64,000 nt of DNA. Origin: Dipylidium caninum. Its lineage: Eukaryota; Platyhelminthes; Cestoda; Cyclophyllidea; Dipylidiidae. The notes under the pieces were generated by a model. It was not told the origin of the DNA and ran no database searches. It saw nothing but the letters and a program-made list of their open reading frames with translations. The DNA is taken from assembly GCA_017562135.1 (NCBI GenBank), contig QEYB01000412.1:248001-312000 (forward strand), in the 5' to 3' direction. A program made the position numbers and the translations under genes. This document shows positions 11,831-25,382 of this stretch, piece by piece. How positions within the stretch are numbered: the first letter of the stretch is position 1; the number at the start of each line of letters is the position of its first letter.

Positions 11831-13044
11831 GACCAGGCACAGAGGACTAAAAACGTACAATGACATGTACCGTTGAATTGCAAGATTCGCTCAGTTCACG
11901 CAAATTTTTAGAAATGACACATTTGATGGGAGAAATAGAAATACAAAATTATGTCAAGAAAGGTGCAAGTGTAGAAGATTCATTTCAAGGCAGTTACCAA
12001 ACAAAAAATCCAGAAATAAAAAATTTGGGTAACAACGCCGTACAATTAATAAAAATGCAACATGAAATGTCATTAGACTGAGTTAACAAAATTTCGCGCA
12101 GTACCCTGCTGAGTTTGATTCAAATAGGGGCAAGGTCAACCAAATTCCAGTGTAATTAGCATCATTAAATATTAGAGGCGTCGTCAAAAACGGCGTATAA
12201 ACCTTTGTTAAGAATTAGCGAGAGAATGAAAACTAAAATGCAAAATTCACATAAGAATTCGAGGACGTATGAATTATAGAATAAAACTGAAAGAGAAGGC
12301 GTTATTTTGTGAAAGTACTAACAGTTGTCAAGACTAAAAGCCGTGTTGAAGGCTTTTAGAATTACAGTATGACTTGACCACAATTCCACGCTGTTTGTGA
12401 GTTATTTGTAAAAATACTTTACATCTACCTATCCTATTTACCAAAGTTATTTTTACACACGCGTTATATGTCACAAATAGACGCCAGAGCATGATAGGAA
12501 CGGTGTACGTTTATGCTATGTAAGTTATTACAGAGTTTAAATTTATTTTGTAGCAAGGCTGATAGGTATAGGCTTGGAAGTAGGATTATTTGTCAAAGCG
12601 AATAACAAAGGAACGTGGCTTGACCTAATTAATACGTGAGATGAAAAAGTTCTCTGCCAAAGCTTCGGCTATTCCATGCATGAGTTGTTGCGCATACTAT
12701 TGAGTCTGTGCGTATTTACATCGGAGTTATATTAATGATTGTTTAATACAGCTATAACGCGTGAGTTGTTGGCCGGTATGAAATCAGTTATTTCGTCTGG
12801 ATATATTTTTGTCTACGTTAATACGCTATATTATATTTAAGGTGCGCCTCAAAACCGCCTGCCGATTAACCATTAAACAATTAGTTTAAAATAATTTATG
12901 TTTTACAAATCTTGCTATCTGACTCCTCCATGCTAATAGAGCTTATAAACAACGCTGTTGTATTTTTGTGTTTTAATCTGTTTTTGTCGTTCGCAGCTTT
13001 TCGCGACTTTGGTTTCCGCAAGTATCCTGGTTTAATTTTATGAA
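11831..13044. promoter_or_regulatory. Intergenic region between divergent GPR155 and ARPC2
   Basis: About 1.2 kb of AT-rich sequence separates the two divergent starts and must hold both promoters. A pyrimidine-rich stretch ending in CAG lies about 50 nt before the ARPC2 ATG and could be a cis- or trans-splice acceptor. I see no coding exon here. The promoter role is inferred from position only. Confidence 0.4.
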
Positions 13045-15989
13045 ATGATCCTCATTGAACCTTACCACTTGGCTGTAAAGGATATCGTCCTTGGCCACTT
13101 TCGAGCCTATAAGGAACACCTACTAGATCCTCATCGGTATGGTCTTTCTTTTGGGAAATTGTTTGTAATGCGACTATTATATCCTTTTCTTCCACATATT
13201 TGTCAGACAACTTATATTCTTTTTTTTCTAGGAATGAGAAACCGGACGATCTTTTAGCCACAGTGGCTGACTTTGATGGCGTTTGTTACACTATTTCTCG
13301 GAAACCCCAAAGCAATTTCCTTACCGTCAGTATTTCACTTTCGTTTTTCGATGAGATTTCTAAATATGGTGATTCGAAGGTAATTTTTCTCCCCATATGC
13401 CCATGTCGTCTATGCTTTAAATATAGGTTCTGGCCCGCGAATATGGGGATTATCTCAAGCCACATGCGGAATCGAATGCTTCCGTCACTCTTGAGTTCGA
13501 CTGCACCAAGCTTCCCAATGACTTTGAATTACTCGCCGCAAAGGCTGCTTTACTTCGCCGTAACTGTTTTGCCAGTGTCTTTGAACACTTCTTTGACGTT
13601 TTGTCACCTAAATCGTCCCATTCGTTGACCTCTCCTGTTCAAGGCACTATCCACTTCCGACCGGATGAAACATTGTGAGTTTTGTTTTATCTACTGCGAT
13701 ATCGGTGCTGCAATCAATTGATATCTTTTGAATTATTGCTCTAAGGTCAGTGAAGTCGTTATTGAATAGTTGAATTAATGATTTGATTAGGATCAAATCG
13801 ATGTCTTTCACATTAAGTATTTTCAGTCACAATCGAAACTTTCGTTCTCCCTTTTATAGATTCGTCCAAGCTACGTCTGATCGTGTGACCGTTATCTTCA
13901 GTACTCGTTTTAAGGATCCAGGTGATGTTGTTCTTGGAAAAATCTTTCTTCAGGTAACGTCCGTTTGTACCACTGTCGGGAACTGATAAGGAAAAACCAT
14001 ATTAACGAATTTTATGTTGGATAATTCACTAATTTCACTTACCTGAATCCTTAAGCAGTAGATTTTTCAAATCGAGGTTAAAGTAAGCTTCCACTGGCGG
14101 TAGGACTTTTAATAACGCATTAATTTGACAATGAATCAAACAAGTACTCGCCTTGTCCTTTGGAGTTCCTCATAATAATATTGCGGAGGTATTTTCGCTC
14201 TTTTTCCTGTTAAGTGTTAAACATAGCAACCTTGTTTTGTATTTGGGCTAGTCTAGTATTCAGAGATCCTAGAAGCATAAACGACTTCGAATCATGATAC
14301 TAGGCCATAACTATCCCTCCGCTTAGGTCTCTTTTCTTAGCCACTTTTGTCTGGGCTGGTCACTGTCTAGGATAGTATGAAGTCAACTGTGGGCCAAGGG
14401 ACAAAGAAAGAGTGGAACTTGTTTCAATCTCATTACATACAACCTGTTGGGAAGAATATATCGCCCTAAGTAGGTGTTACGAGAATATTTTCTTTGCGTT
14501 TGACTATAAGTTTAGAACTGAATGAATCATCAAAGTCCCATTTACCGATTTCTGGTCTTCGAGTAGCAACATCATCGCTAAAGCTCCTTTCGCGATTTTT
14601 TGTTGCATTACATTCGCTTTTTCTCGTTTCAGAGAGAAGAGGGGAGATAAACAGCCCTGACTTCCGTACCACCTTCGAGGGTTTGACATCGTTGAAAGAC
14701 CCTTTGTCGCAGTAGGCACGTAGTCACCCTTCGCCCGAAGAACAGTAACAGATAGAGTTACTCCAAAATATTGGGCCATTTAAGTAGATTCATTCTCCAT
14801 TACATTATGATGGAACGGAGAGTTTTATTGCATGAAAAACGACTTTTCCACAACTCGACTAATAATTTACACTGCCTCTGTCTTACTATCTGTGTGTGTG
14901 TGTGATGGTGTTTGAGTGAAGTCTATTCTTACTAACAATCAGGAACTTTATAATCCAGGAATTTTCTGAAGTTAAACGACGTTATGAGGGGGCTCCACAA
15001 GTCATTTACCAATATCGAGATCCACCCAAGGAAATAAGGGGAACAGACGCGATGTCTGGTGCGAATGTCGCATATGTGACCCTCGGTAAGACCCTAGTTG
15101 TTACGGTTTAGCCTCGTGTTGCTCCGTTCATCCCTTCATTATTACAATATCCCCCTAGCCTCTACGCATGCATCCGTAGGTTTTTATGCTCTATATCTAT
15201 CCGCGTACCCATCCACAGGTTAATATTTATACTACTTTTATGTATTATTCCTTGCACTTTCTAATAAAACCAGGTTTCAAGATGGTTTAAAGAATAATCA
15301 GTCATTCCTGGCCGTTGCTACTGTTTGACTTAGGCAGTCTTTGCCAGAATTTTTGTTTAATTTTCGTTGCACCACACATTCACTTATCCCAGTCGTGAGG
15401 AGGACAAATGTGTGAGGTTGTTCACTACTCTTACTACTAACTAGGACCGCTTTAGTTAATAGAGGCAGCAATGATCAATGGCTAGGGCAATGATAGTACT
15501 GAATGACTTATTTAAGTGGACACATTTCCTACTGAGCTGCGGATAACTTTAATGATGGATGTACATCATTATATTATTACTCTTACAGTCCTCTTTCCGC
15601 GGCACTTATCAGAGGCTAACCGAGGGAAGACCATTGATCTAATCCACCTCATGCGCACGTATATGCACTATCACATCAAATGCATGAAGGCCTATTTACA
15701 GATGCGAATGAGGGCAAAAACTTCTGACTTCCTCAAAATCCTCAATCGTGCTCATCCGGCGGCAAATGCGATTGGCGATGTGAAATATGCTGTCACTGAT
15801 ACAACTAACATGGGAAATGGTTCGAGGTCAGTCGTCTTAGCTTTACCATTTGGTTCTTCATTTGAATGCGAGTCGTTTCGAAGGCGCATATTTACGTCTT
15901 TTCTGGCATCTACTTGGCCATTTACTGATGTAGCGTCTTTCGTAATTACTGCTTTTCCTTTTAGCCTTCGTGATTCTCGTGCAAATTAA
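13045..15989 (+). CDS. ARPC2: Actin-related protein 2/3 complex subunit 2 (p34-Arc)
   Basis: Exons: 13045-13136, 13232-13379, 13427-13674, 13860-13953, 14959-15085, 15589-15826 and 15965-15989. They join to 972 nt, or 323 residues (human about 300). ARPC2 is a core structural subunit of the Arp2/3 complex, which nucleates branched actin filaments in the cytoplasm. Family signatures in order: start [85 protein letters not shown]; then [13 protein letters not shown]. Every junction keeps phase. The last 138-nt intron (15827-15964) is a multiple of three without a stop, so retaining it would add 46 residues. The spliced form ends [10 protein letters not shown]. The C-terminus is longer than in vertebrates. 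A tail-to-head neighbour, ERp44, follows on the same strand. Confidence 0.93.
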
Positions 15990-16160
15990 GAGCTTGGCAA
16001 TTGTAATGGTTCTTGGCATCTTGCAGACCTTCCTTTCCATTCCATCCGTATTGTAATGATTGGCTGTGCGTGCGCTTTACTTCCATGGTAATGCTCAACT
16101 AGTGTTTTCATCCTAATTTTCTTATTACTTTTCTTTACGATTTTCTGATTGATACTGTTT

Positions 16161-16166
16161 AATAAA
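16161..16166 (+). other. Polyadenylation signal AATAAA (ARPC2)
   Basis: The hexamer lies about 170 nt after the ARPC2 stop. A second AATAAA occurs at 16258-16263. Either could serve ARPC2, and both precede the ERp44 start. Confidence 0.55.
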
Positions 16167-16934
16167 TGGTGCTGTAACACTTTGGTGTCCTGTTTAATTA
16201 AGTTTGGATTACAGAAGACCAATCTTGTGTATTTTGGGCGTAGGTGTTGATGTTTACAATAAAAATGTTGAGAGTTGGTGAAATTGGAGAGTAACTCTGA
16301 GGTACTGAAAAACGGTCAAAAAAGTGGGTTTAGCAAATAAACGGTGTTGTTGATAAGAATTACTGTTGCGAGATCCAAGAGCAAAACTGAACACTCGACT
16401 GTACTCGGACGAAGGGTTTACTTTCCCGTAATCTTACGTTGTGATCTTGGCACGCTCACCGGCATGACCCCTCGTCCACATTCACACGCAACACAAGAAC
16501 GCTTGACTTTTACTTTCGTTTGACGACGAATTTGCTATTTATAGTGTCGGAATTTGAACGTGCGACAACTGTGAATTACATACTTTTGAGGGAGTGGATG
16601 AGGCCTAGTGTTGAAAAATTATGACAAACATTATGATGGTGTACTTCAGTCGAGCAAACTGAAAAATGAAATAGCAAGAGTCAAAATAGTCTGCTTAAGG
16701 AAAACACGCCAAATTGAAAAGAGGTAAGGCTTATTCCATTCAGTCAAGAATGAATATGGTTTATATCAACTATTTCCTCGCAGTTCATTTGAATTAATCA
16801 AATAACGCTATAATGAGGCAGAAATATAACCTCCCTGCAGGAATTTAAACACAAGATTGTAATTTAAGTACATTCCCTTGTTCACGTATAAACGCGCGCT
16901 CGATGATAATCTTGCCGCGCTATTTCCATTGGAT

Positions 16935-19900
16935 ATGGGGTTCTGGCTGTTTATAGCGCATGTCTTGGTAAAAATGTTTAGTTGTCGTCTTTTTTGATTA
17001 AGTGTGAATTATTTTCCCGCACAACCTCAGCAGTCTGACGGTCATAATTTTCCGTTTTTCTGTCGGCATACCGCTCTTTCGCATCCTTTATTTTCATATT
17101 CACAGCTTAATTTTTTGTGCGCCGAAATGGGTGACGTGTTAGACAGATATTTTGCTTCATCCAAACATGCGCTTTGTATCATTTCTTGTAGATTTTCACC
17201 GCATGGCTGTCACAAGCCACCGTTATTAGCCTTACATCCTCAAATTTTCAAGACGTCTTGAGAACCCATGACTTTGTTCTCGTTAACTTCTACGCGGAAT
17301 GGTGCCGATTCAGCCGTGATTTGGCCCCAATCTTCATGTCAACTGGCGAACATGTAGCAATGGACTTCAAAGATGGCCAAGTCGTTCTTGGTCGTGTCGA
17401 TTGCGATGATCAGGGTGAGCCTCAGTCGCCTTTTCACCTCATTTATTTGGGCACAAAAATAGCTTCAGACATTTTTTAAAAATCTTTAGGTGCCACATTT
17501 TTCATTTGTGGTTAGTCAGTTCATATAGTGTTGTAGCCCAGTTTTGTAGTCATCCTCCGATTAGGTTTTCTTTTCGCTGCGTTGGACAATCGCCATTACG
17601 AATTTCGCCCATTTCACTTAAAACACGTCTTGAAATTATGTTACCTGCAAGCGTAGAAGGTACCTCTTAGTATGGTACCGCTTTATTTTTCTTAATTTTT
17701 CTCCGCAAATTTATTAAACAATCATTGATTAAAAATAGAAAGCCACCTCTGATACCCAATTACCAGCCATTCTTTCTTATTGCTTGGACGATTGAAGTTG
17801 TTCTGTATCGTATCAGATGAGAAAACAAAAACCAAAATTTGTACTGATACTTCTTTAATGGTTTCCTTGTTTTCAATTTTGTGTCGTTTAAATTGCTCTT
17901 TACCTTCAATTTTCTCATAACATATAACGCTGGACATAATTCTAATACAAAGTTGGGTTTTAGAGGCCTTAATTCCCGTAGTCGATATTAACCCCGTGCG
18001 TATTTTTGTACTATCTCGCTTCCTGTCAAGGCACTATTATGCGTATATCGCGGTAATATGAGATATTGAAGCAGGCCGGATTTTGGTAATGTGTCAAGTT
18101 ATTATTTAAAACACTCATAACAACAACATGCACCATTTTCATTCTCTCGCAATAGTCACCTTGTCAGTTGGCGCTTTTTTTAAGTTTTACATACACTTAT
18201 CCGCCTGATCGAAACCCTATTTTGTCTTTTCTGCAAAGTATCGTTTACGTGGGTAGACTTGAAACTCTGCTGTGTGTGTGTGAAAAGAGGGCTAAACGCA
18301 CGCACCACCTCATTGAGCCCATGGCGTTTTCAATGTGCAATCGGTTAGCAATTTTATCTAACCTCTTATTTTAAAACCTTTTAAGTATAAAGTTTCCTTC
18401 CTCTGAATCCCTTTTATTTTGTCACATGTCAGGTAAGATCAGTTGCAATGGTCATTTGCACTGATAACTTGCTGCGCTTTCTCTTAACAAAACCCCATCT
18501 TTTTTGTTTATGCTCTTCAATTTATTTTGGTATGGAAGTAATGGTTCTCATTAACTATAATCGGTAAATTAACGTTTTTTTATTGTTCGTTTTCGTCCAC
18601 TCTCTTTGTTATCAGCTTTCCAATCGAGATCGTGGCTATTTTTTTTACTGAATTTTGAGGTAATATTTGAAGTTCCCAGATCTGCCACCCATTTGATAGG
18701 ATTGTTTGAATTCGTATTCCAATAATCCTTTGTCGAGGAATGATTTTTGATTACTTTCAATCTTTTTAATTATATTTCTAAGCTATAATGTGAGTAACGG
18801 CATCGCAAGAATCCAATGTTTTTAATTCTCAGCGTCTCAATTGCTTCCTGGTTTCATTGTATATCGTTGTTTTTTACCGAACGAACTAATCTAGAAATAA
18901 CCCTTCTCTGCGTAATTTTTTAAAGATTAGTTCGCTGTCTGTTTTAGTCCATTTTTACCCAAATCTCGGACGGCGTTTTAGAGTTGACGCCAAGTCCGTC
19001 TATCTTTCTAATGATCAGTAATTTTTGTTCCAACTATAATCATAGTAAGTATCGTCAACATTTGTGTGCGTTGAGTGATCAGCGGCTTGAAACTTCAATG
19101 GGCAGCACTTAAATTTCTCATTCCTTCCCCACTTTTTGCAGGATCTCTCTGTGTGGAGCATGGGATAACCAAGTACCCGACATTACGTCTCTTCAAGTTT
19201 GGCCAACGATGTCGCAGCGAGTATCGAAATCAACGATCTGTGGAGGCTTTTCTGACCTACCTCCGCGAACAGATGGCGAATCCCATAAAAAATCTCACCA
19301 CATTGGTTCGTTTTTGTTCAATTCTTTCAGTACTCAAAGTTGCACCCTTTTTTCGCTCTAGCTCCTCGAGGCACGATGTGGTTTAAACATGTACTTGACC
19401 AAAAAGAGGTCCTCCTTAATGGATTGTATAATTCCTACGTTTTATCGAAATTTTTCTTGTCAAGTTTTTGGAGAATGAGCCTTTTTATTGGAAATGTCTT
19501 TTCAAAATATAAACGGCCCTTAGATGTAAGACTTCCAACGACAATTTGTGTAATTCATTGATTCATTAGATTTCCTGTCAGGTCTCGTTCTTTCTCCTTT
19601 GATTGTGGATAGATTGGAGACACAATCCAATCGTGCCTCGGTTCACTTTGCACCATACCCTCAACTTTTCGTCTGAATCATTCCTTCCCCTTACACCCAT
19701 TCCCTCTCCCCTTCACAGCACCTGTTTGTACATTCTTCATTCCCATCTGGCTCGCTGTATGTAAACTACAATTTCTTGGATCAGTCGAGTATAAGACAAC
19801 TCATAACCATAATTTTTTCTAATGTGAACTCTTTTTTTTACTTGGCCACGGTTTCTGCATTTCCTCATTTGCGGAGACACGTCACATTCTGATCAAATTG

Positions 19901-22900
19901 ATATTTATCTCGCATGCTAGCTGATTTTCACACCTTGAGCCGTCCCGTCCATAACATCGGTGTTTTTTATGTCAGCACTTGCAATTCGCAGACTATTTCA
20001 GACGTATGTCAAATAAACTTTTGATGATTAGAGGAGTATTGACACGCAGCCCTTTTGCCCAAGGCATCCTTCGTCCTGATGAGAGTGAAGGCATTAATTT
20101 GCATTCTATCCTTATCTCCGGGGTTACTTGAAGGCCGGCGCCAGTCATTTGATTTCTTCTGATTCTGGTACCTGTCGGTTAACCGCCTGTCCGGTTGCCT
20201 TCTGTTGCAGAATTTTAGACTGGAAGGTAGTAGATCTCTTACGTCAACGCTATACGAAATTTTTTTAGCAACTGAACCTCAAACTGTTTCGTTTTGCATG
20301 CCCTTTCCCTAAACTCTTGACCTCTGCCCTTCCCATCTTACATTTCCCTTTCTTCCCTCCCTCTCCGTATCTCTCAGCAGAGTTGTAAATGGCTCTCAAA
20401 CTCTTTCAATTTCCGTGGTTATGCTCAGTTTACAAAGCTTCTTTACTTCTCAGAAATGACACTTCCTTTGGGACAAATAGCTCTTCCTCCTAATCACTGT
20501 TTTGTGAAAGAGTGACCGGCTTTTGACCCATTCTAACGTTTGTTTGTGATATAATGACGTCGAACAAAGGTCGCTTCTTGATATTTTTTTCCCACAGAAC
20601 AGGATGTACCCTTGTAGGCAAGTCATTTAAACCAGTTTGAATGAAGCGTCGGCTGCTACCGTGAGTCAATTCTTATGGCCTTCTATAGGCCTTACATTGT
20701 TATCAAGTTGGAAACTATAAAACTGTCGTTTAATATACACAGAGAACAAAAAGCGAAATTTTTTTATTATATTCTATCCAAATAATTTCCATTGGCTTAT
20801 ATTACTTTATGCAAACGATTAAGCAAATCAAATGTGCCTCTTTGAAAATAACATCTATTTTAGAGCTAATAAAAGATTCCAAGTCTTTTATGGCACCATT
20901 TTGGCTACCTTGCTTTTTTTCTCTTAAAATTATTCGAGACTACATAAAACTTACTAATCAACCGAATAAATAATGGGTGCATGTGGTGAATGTACTAAAA
21001 TGTCATATCGAAGCGAAGTTAATTTTGTCAAGAGTAATTGAGGCTTTATGTGGTCGTCGTGCGTTGCCGTGCAAGTAATATTGTGCCGTGTCGATTGAGC
21101 AAAGTCGGTCGTTTTTTTATAAGTTTGACATACATTTCATTCATTGCAAGTGATTATTTGGCGTAGAAAGGACGACAATCGCGTATTGCGAAGGAGGCGG
21201 CAAAGATACACCCTTGCTCTTTCGATCTCTCAATTATCTGCTTTTGCGTCACTTCGTACGACCGGCACATATGAGTCCTTTTTTCTTTTATATAACATAT
21301 GTAGATGTTTTAACACAGCCATATGGGTGGCGACTTGCTGGTTTAGACCTAATTTCACGGATAGTTGTGTGGTGGTTTGGATTTCACAATCATCCTTACT
21401 TCTTTCTCGTCATAAACAAAGGCCGGTGGTCTTCTTCGAGGCTCCTTGACGGTACTCTAATTGCCAGAACGAAATCTTTAGAACCAACGTAGGGCTTTTC
21501 TTTTATTGGTGGATCCATTTTCGAATGCCTCATTATTTGTTTTTCGAAGTTTGTTAAGCTGCCCATTGCTTCAATTTGAACTCATACAAGGAAAGTATAT
21601 TTAAGTCGCTTTTTCTCATCTGGTTTCGGCCGCAAATTAAAGTAAACACGGGATACAAACAAGGAAAAAAATTTACGAAATAAGCATGAAGAATAATTTT
21701 ATTATTCACGTTGCAATGTATCTCTCTCAGATGCAGCTAAACGCAAACTAAACAAAAAAGTCTTTTTCATGGTTTTCCACCTAGTAGTTTACAAAACAAT
21801 TCATTTCCACAAAGATTGGGTTTTTCGAAGGCTGATTTTTCTATTTCTGGCGTCTCCATACCCCGTTATATCGCTGCTCCGTCTCCCTTTCTCTCCTTTG
21901 CTGCCCTGTGACTATCCTTCCTTCCCTTGATAGGCAGCGGTAGATGACTTGGAGACCCCCCGAAGCATGGTCGGTGTATTTTCATCTTTCTCACGCGACA
22001 ATATGGCCTACATGAACTACTACAAGTTGGCTCACCTCATCAACGACTGCACTTTCTACGGTGTGGAGAAGTGAGTTGCGCCTTTCATCTGCTTTTAAGT
22101 TCTGCTTCCATCACCACCACCCTTGTACACCTTCCACGCCCCTTCCTACCTGTCACCTCTCCTGTTTGAAGTATGTCTAACGGTCAAACCAAATGGGTAG
22201 AACAAAAAGCAAAATTTTCTTTTAACCTATCTTGTACGCTTAATTCACCTCCCCTCCCCCCTCCTCCCTGATTAGGAGTGGAGTATGTGGTAACCCTCTA
22301 CTCGCACTCCCCTTCTCCTCTGCCCCCAAATTAAAGATGACTTGTTGGTCTGTGGGGACACCGAAAGGGACCGCGTTCCATCTATTCTCGTCTCAGAATG
22401 CGCAAAATTTCGGGAATTATTTTGAGTCAGGTGTGAAGATTTACTGTGGAGTCCAGCCAGCAGACGTAATGATGACGATTGGTACAAGTCTTCCCACTTG
22501 CTTAGTCTCCACCTCAGGGCGGATTTGTTCAAAATGTTATTCGTAAATGCCTTGCCGACCGAACCACCTTCTGTGTAAACGCGACTCCAACGCCCAACAT
22601 CTTGCCCAACGAACAGATTATGCCAGTTGCGTTTCTCTCCAAATCCTCCTCCTCCTCCTCCTGTCTCTTCTTTTCGCAGTAGACTTCGCCTAAAGTCTTA
22701 ATCAACTTCTCGCTTTCTTCCAATTCAGCGCTAGTGCCAATTCATCAAGTGTCAAATTCATCCTCCGAAAGGTTGGTTCTTCATCTTCTCTTGATACCTC
22801 ATTTAGCTCGACTTTTGCCTGTATTTTCTTTTCAACCTTTCAACATAGAACCCAACCTCGACCGGAGATACAAATAATCTGCAGCAGCAACGTCAACAGG

Positions 22901-25382
22901 AGCTGACGGAAGCGGCTTCAGCGACTCCGGAAATACTGAACGACTTTGAGACCCTGCGTAGCTGGGCTGCGGAGCACTGTACACCTCTAGTGCGTGAGTT
23001 GACTTTTGCGAACGCCGAGGAAATCACAGAGCCGCGACTGCCTCTCCTGATCCTCTTTTACGCTCCGAGCGATGCCACCATGTCTGAACGATTCATTGCC
23101 CTCATGGAGAAGCACTTTGTTGGCCTGAGGAGTAAGTTGACGGGGCTGCAGTGTCTTGGCGAAGGGTATACTACGTACCGCATAGGATATCGGGTGCGGG
23201 AATCCGGTAGATCTCTGGAGGGTTGCCTGGGTGGTAGCGAGCTTTAAAACGGCGATGTAGGGGTGTTTTTTTTTTCTTAAAATCGTCTACTATCTGCCAT
23301 ATGGTGAACGAGAAAGGTGAAGTGACCTGTGATTGACGCCACCGACTTTTCAGTGAAAATGAGGGATACTTTGACCTTACTCGACAGTAAGTGAAGCTCA
23401 GATGGTGAACTAGTGTACGACAAATGTCTAATGCATCGGAAATCGCCCGATACTCATTTAGATACAATTTTAGGGAGCTAACAATCGCCTTAACCTATAG
23501 GTCAGTTTGTTCCCCTCGTCGCAAATGGTGAGGTCTTCTCCCATCCCCTCATGCACATGGGCAAAACGGTCCACGACCTTCCCGTGATGGCGATCGACTC
23601 GTTCCAGCACATGTTTCTCTACCCGGGCAATTTGGAAGAGGCGCTGAGAGATCCGGTACACATTAAGCAATTCCTGGCAGATCTGCTCTCGGAGAAGCTG
23701 CATCGACAATTTCACGGGATGCCCGAGCCAAAAATTGAACTGGTGAGTGCATTCAAGATGCATCAAGGCTGAACGCGATGACTGGTCCCGGGCATGGCAG
23801 TGTGGAAGCGGGTTAAATGGATTGATGACTTGATGTGAAAAGGACGCATCCGCTTTGGATTGGAATAACCGACGCGACTTGAATACGCTACTCTCACCAT
23901 TTCTGAGATGCACTGGAGTGGTTAACTCCCCTCAGTAAAATTGACGGGTTATTATTCGGCTGTGACTTGAACTTTTGGTCACTTTAAGGTATGAGTGAAT
24001 TTGTCGGCCGGTGAATCGATGGTTGAAGCCCTCTCCGATTGCCTCATCAGTGTTTTCGAGGATGGGCGGATCTTGAGTGAATTGACGACCTGACAATTAA
24101 GTGAATTGTCAAATTGTTAGACGGTTTGATGAGCTGAGATACGATGAATGTCTCTTCATGTCGAATGTGTGATCATTCGATCTTACTGACCATCCCCTCA
24201 TGTCTGCAGTTTTTATTTTTTGCCTCCATTGACGGTACGCGAACATTTTTAATTTCAGAAGCCTCCCGAACCCGAAGTGAGTTTTCTCATGCTCACTGTT
24301 TCGTCGCGTTGTATCTTTTGCTTCCACTTATTTGCGCATATCGCATGCGCGCTTGCATGGATGCATGCTCGAAATGCCCGATTTTCAGTGTGGCTGGCTG
24401 TCGTGTGGGTAGATCCGGACTTCCGCAAGTGGACACATAGCAAATGTTTGCGGAGAGATTGGCTTGGTCAAGTTTTCTCAAACCGATCATTCAACCTAGT
24501 TGTTGTCGTCGTCTTTCCATGTTCTGTCGGTAGTTGAGATACACCTCTTGGTTGGTTGTGGATCTGGCAGCCAGATAGATAGGCGATCAAGTGGTTGTAT
24601 AATGCAATACTTTATCTTTGCAACGTTGGAAAAGTTTTTTGTGCAGTTAGAAGGAAAGCTAGAACGAATTGACGATTTAATGCGATGTGGAATTGAGTGG
24701 CTTGGTGTGGCCGATTGCGGAATGGAAAACCGATTGGGCAGGTAGAATCAACGCGATGCCTGGGATAGCCGTCAACCCATGAACAGTTCTGTGGTAAAAG
24801 CTGTTGTCAGTCATGCTGTAGTCGGTCGTGTCTCGGCGATGCTGTGCGTCTCGGAAAACTGGAAAAGTGCAGAGTACTCCATTTAATTCTGGGCCCTGTC
24901 ATTCTCATCATCGGTTCATTTTTTTCATGTTATCACACACCCTTTCCACCTGAAGCTCCATCAATCCCACCTTCAGAATCGACATTAAGTTCATATGGTC
25001 GCCCATCTTCATTCTTTTTTCTTCTCCCCAACACTATCGCCTTAAAGATAAGTGAGCTGGCGTCAGTTCACGTCTCTTAATTGAATTGGTTGAACTCAAG
25101 TTACTCGGGCTGAATATTGTCAGTCTGGTGTTTTACTAACTGTTCTGTTTCGTTTACCCTTCATTTTGACATTGTCCACATTACCCATGCACAAATGGAG
25201 GAACGTTTGACAATGAGTTGAAGCCCTTCATTTTCGTGTAATCTAAATATGAAATTAATACTCTTTTGTTCCGTTTTATTTTTTTGCATCAGGTGCTTAA
25301 GAAGAAACCGCAAACTCCCTCTGTTTTCAAGCTCCTGACGCCTTCCACCAACCGATACAGCCTTCTCAAAGACGAACTTTGA
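16935..25382 (+). CDS. ERP44: Endoplasmic reticulum resident protein 44 (thioredoxin family)
   Basis: Nine exons: 16935-16967, 17192-17414, 19142-19305, 21934-22070, 22729-22771, 22849-23131, 23501-23742, 24259-24276 and 25293-25382. They join to 1,233 nt, or 410 residues (human 406). ERp44 retrieves unassembled secretory proteins and client oxidoreductases from the ERGIC/Golgi to the ER, by mixed disulfides through one reactive cysteine. The first exon encodes only MGFWLFIAHVL, which with exon 2 forms a hydrophobic signal peptide. The a domain has the diagnostic WCRFS site, the cis-proline segment KYPTLRLF and the RSVEAFLTYLREQ helix. Later domains contain PLVRELTFANAEEITEPRLP and LPVMAIDSFQHMFLYPG. 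The tail after KLHRQFH ends in KDEL (human RDEL), the ER-return signal. Exon eight is only 18 nt. Introns range from 77 nt to 2.6 kb. All phases agree. Confidence 0.95.

Noticed and set aside
22337..22546. Open frame after a pyrimidine-rich tract inside ERp44, at first taken as an exon
   Set aside because: Joining exon 22070 directly to 22729 keeps phase and gives the expected sequence. Any exon starting at 22337 brings an immediate stop in frame.
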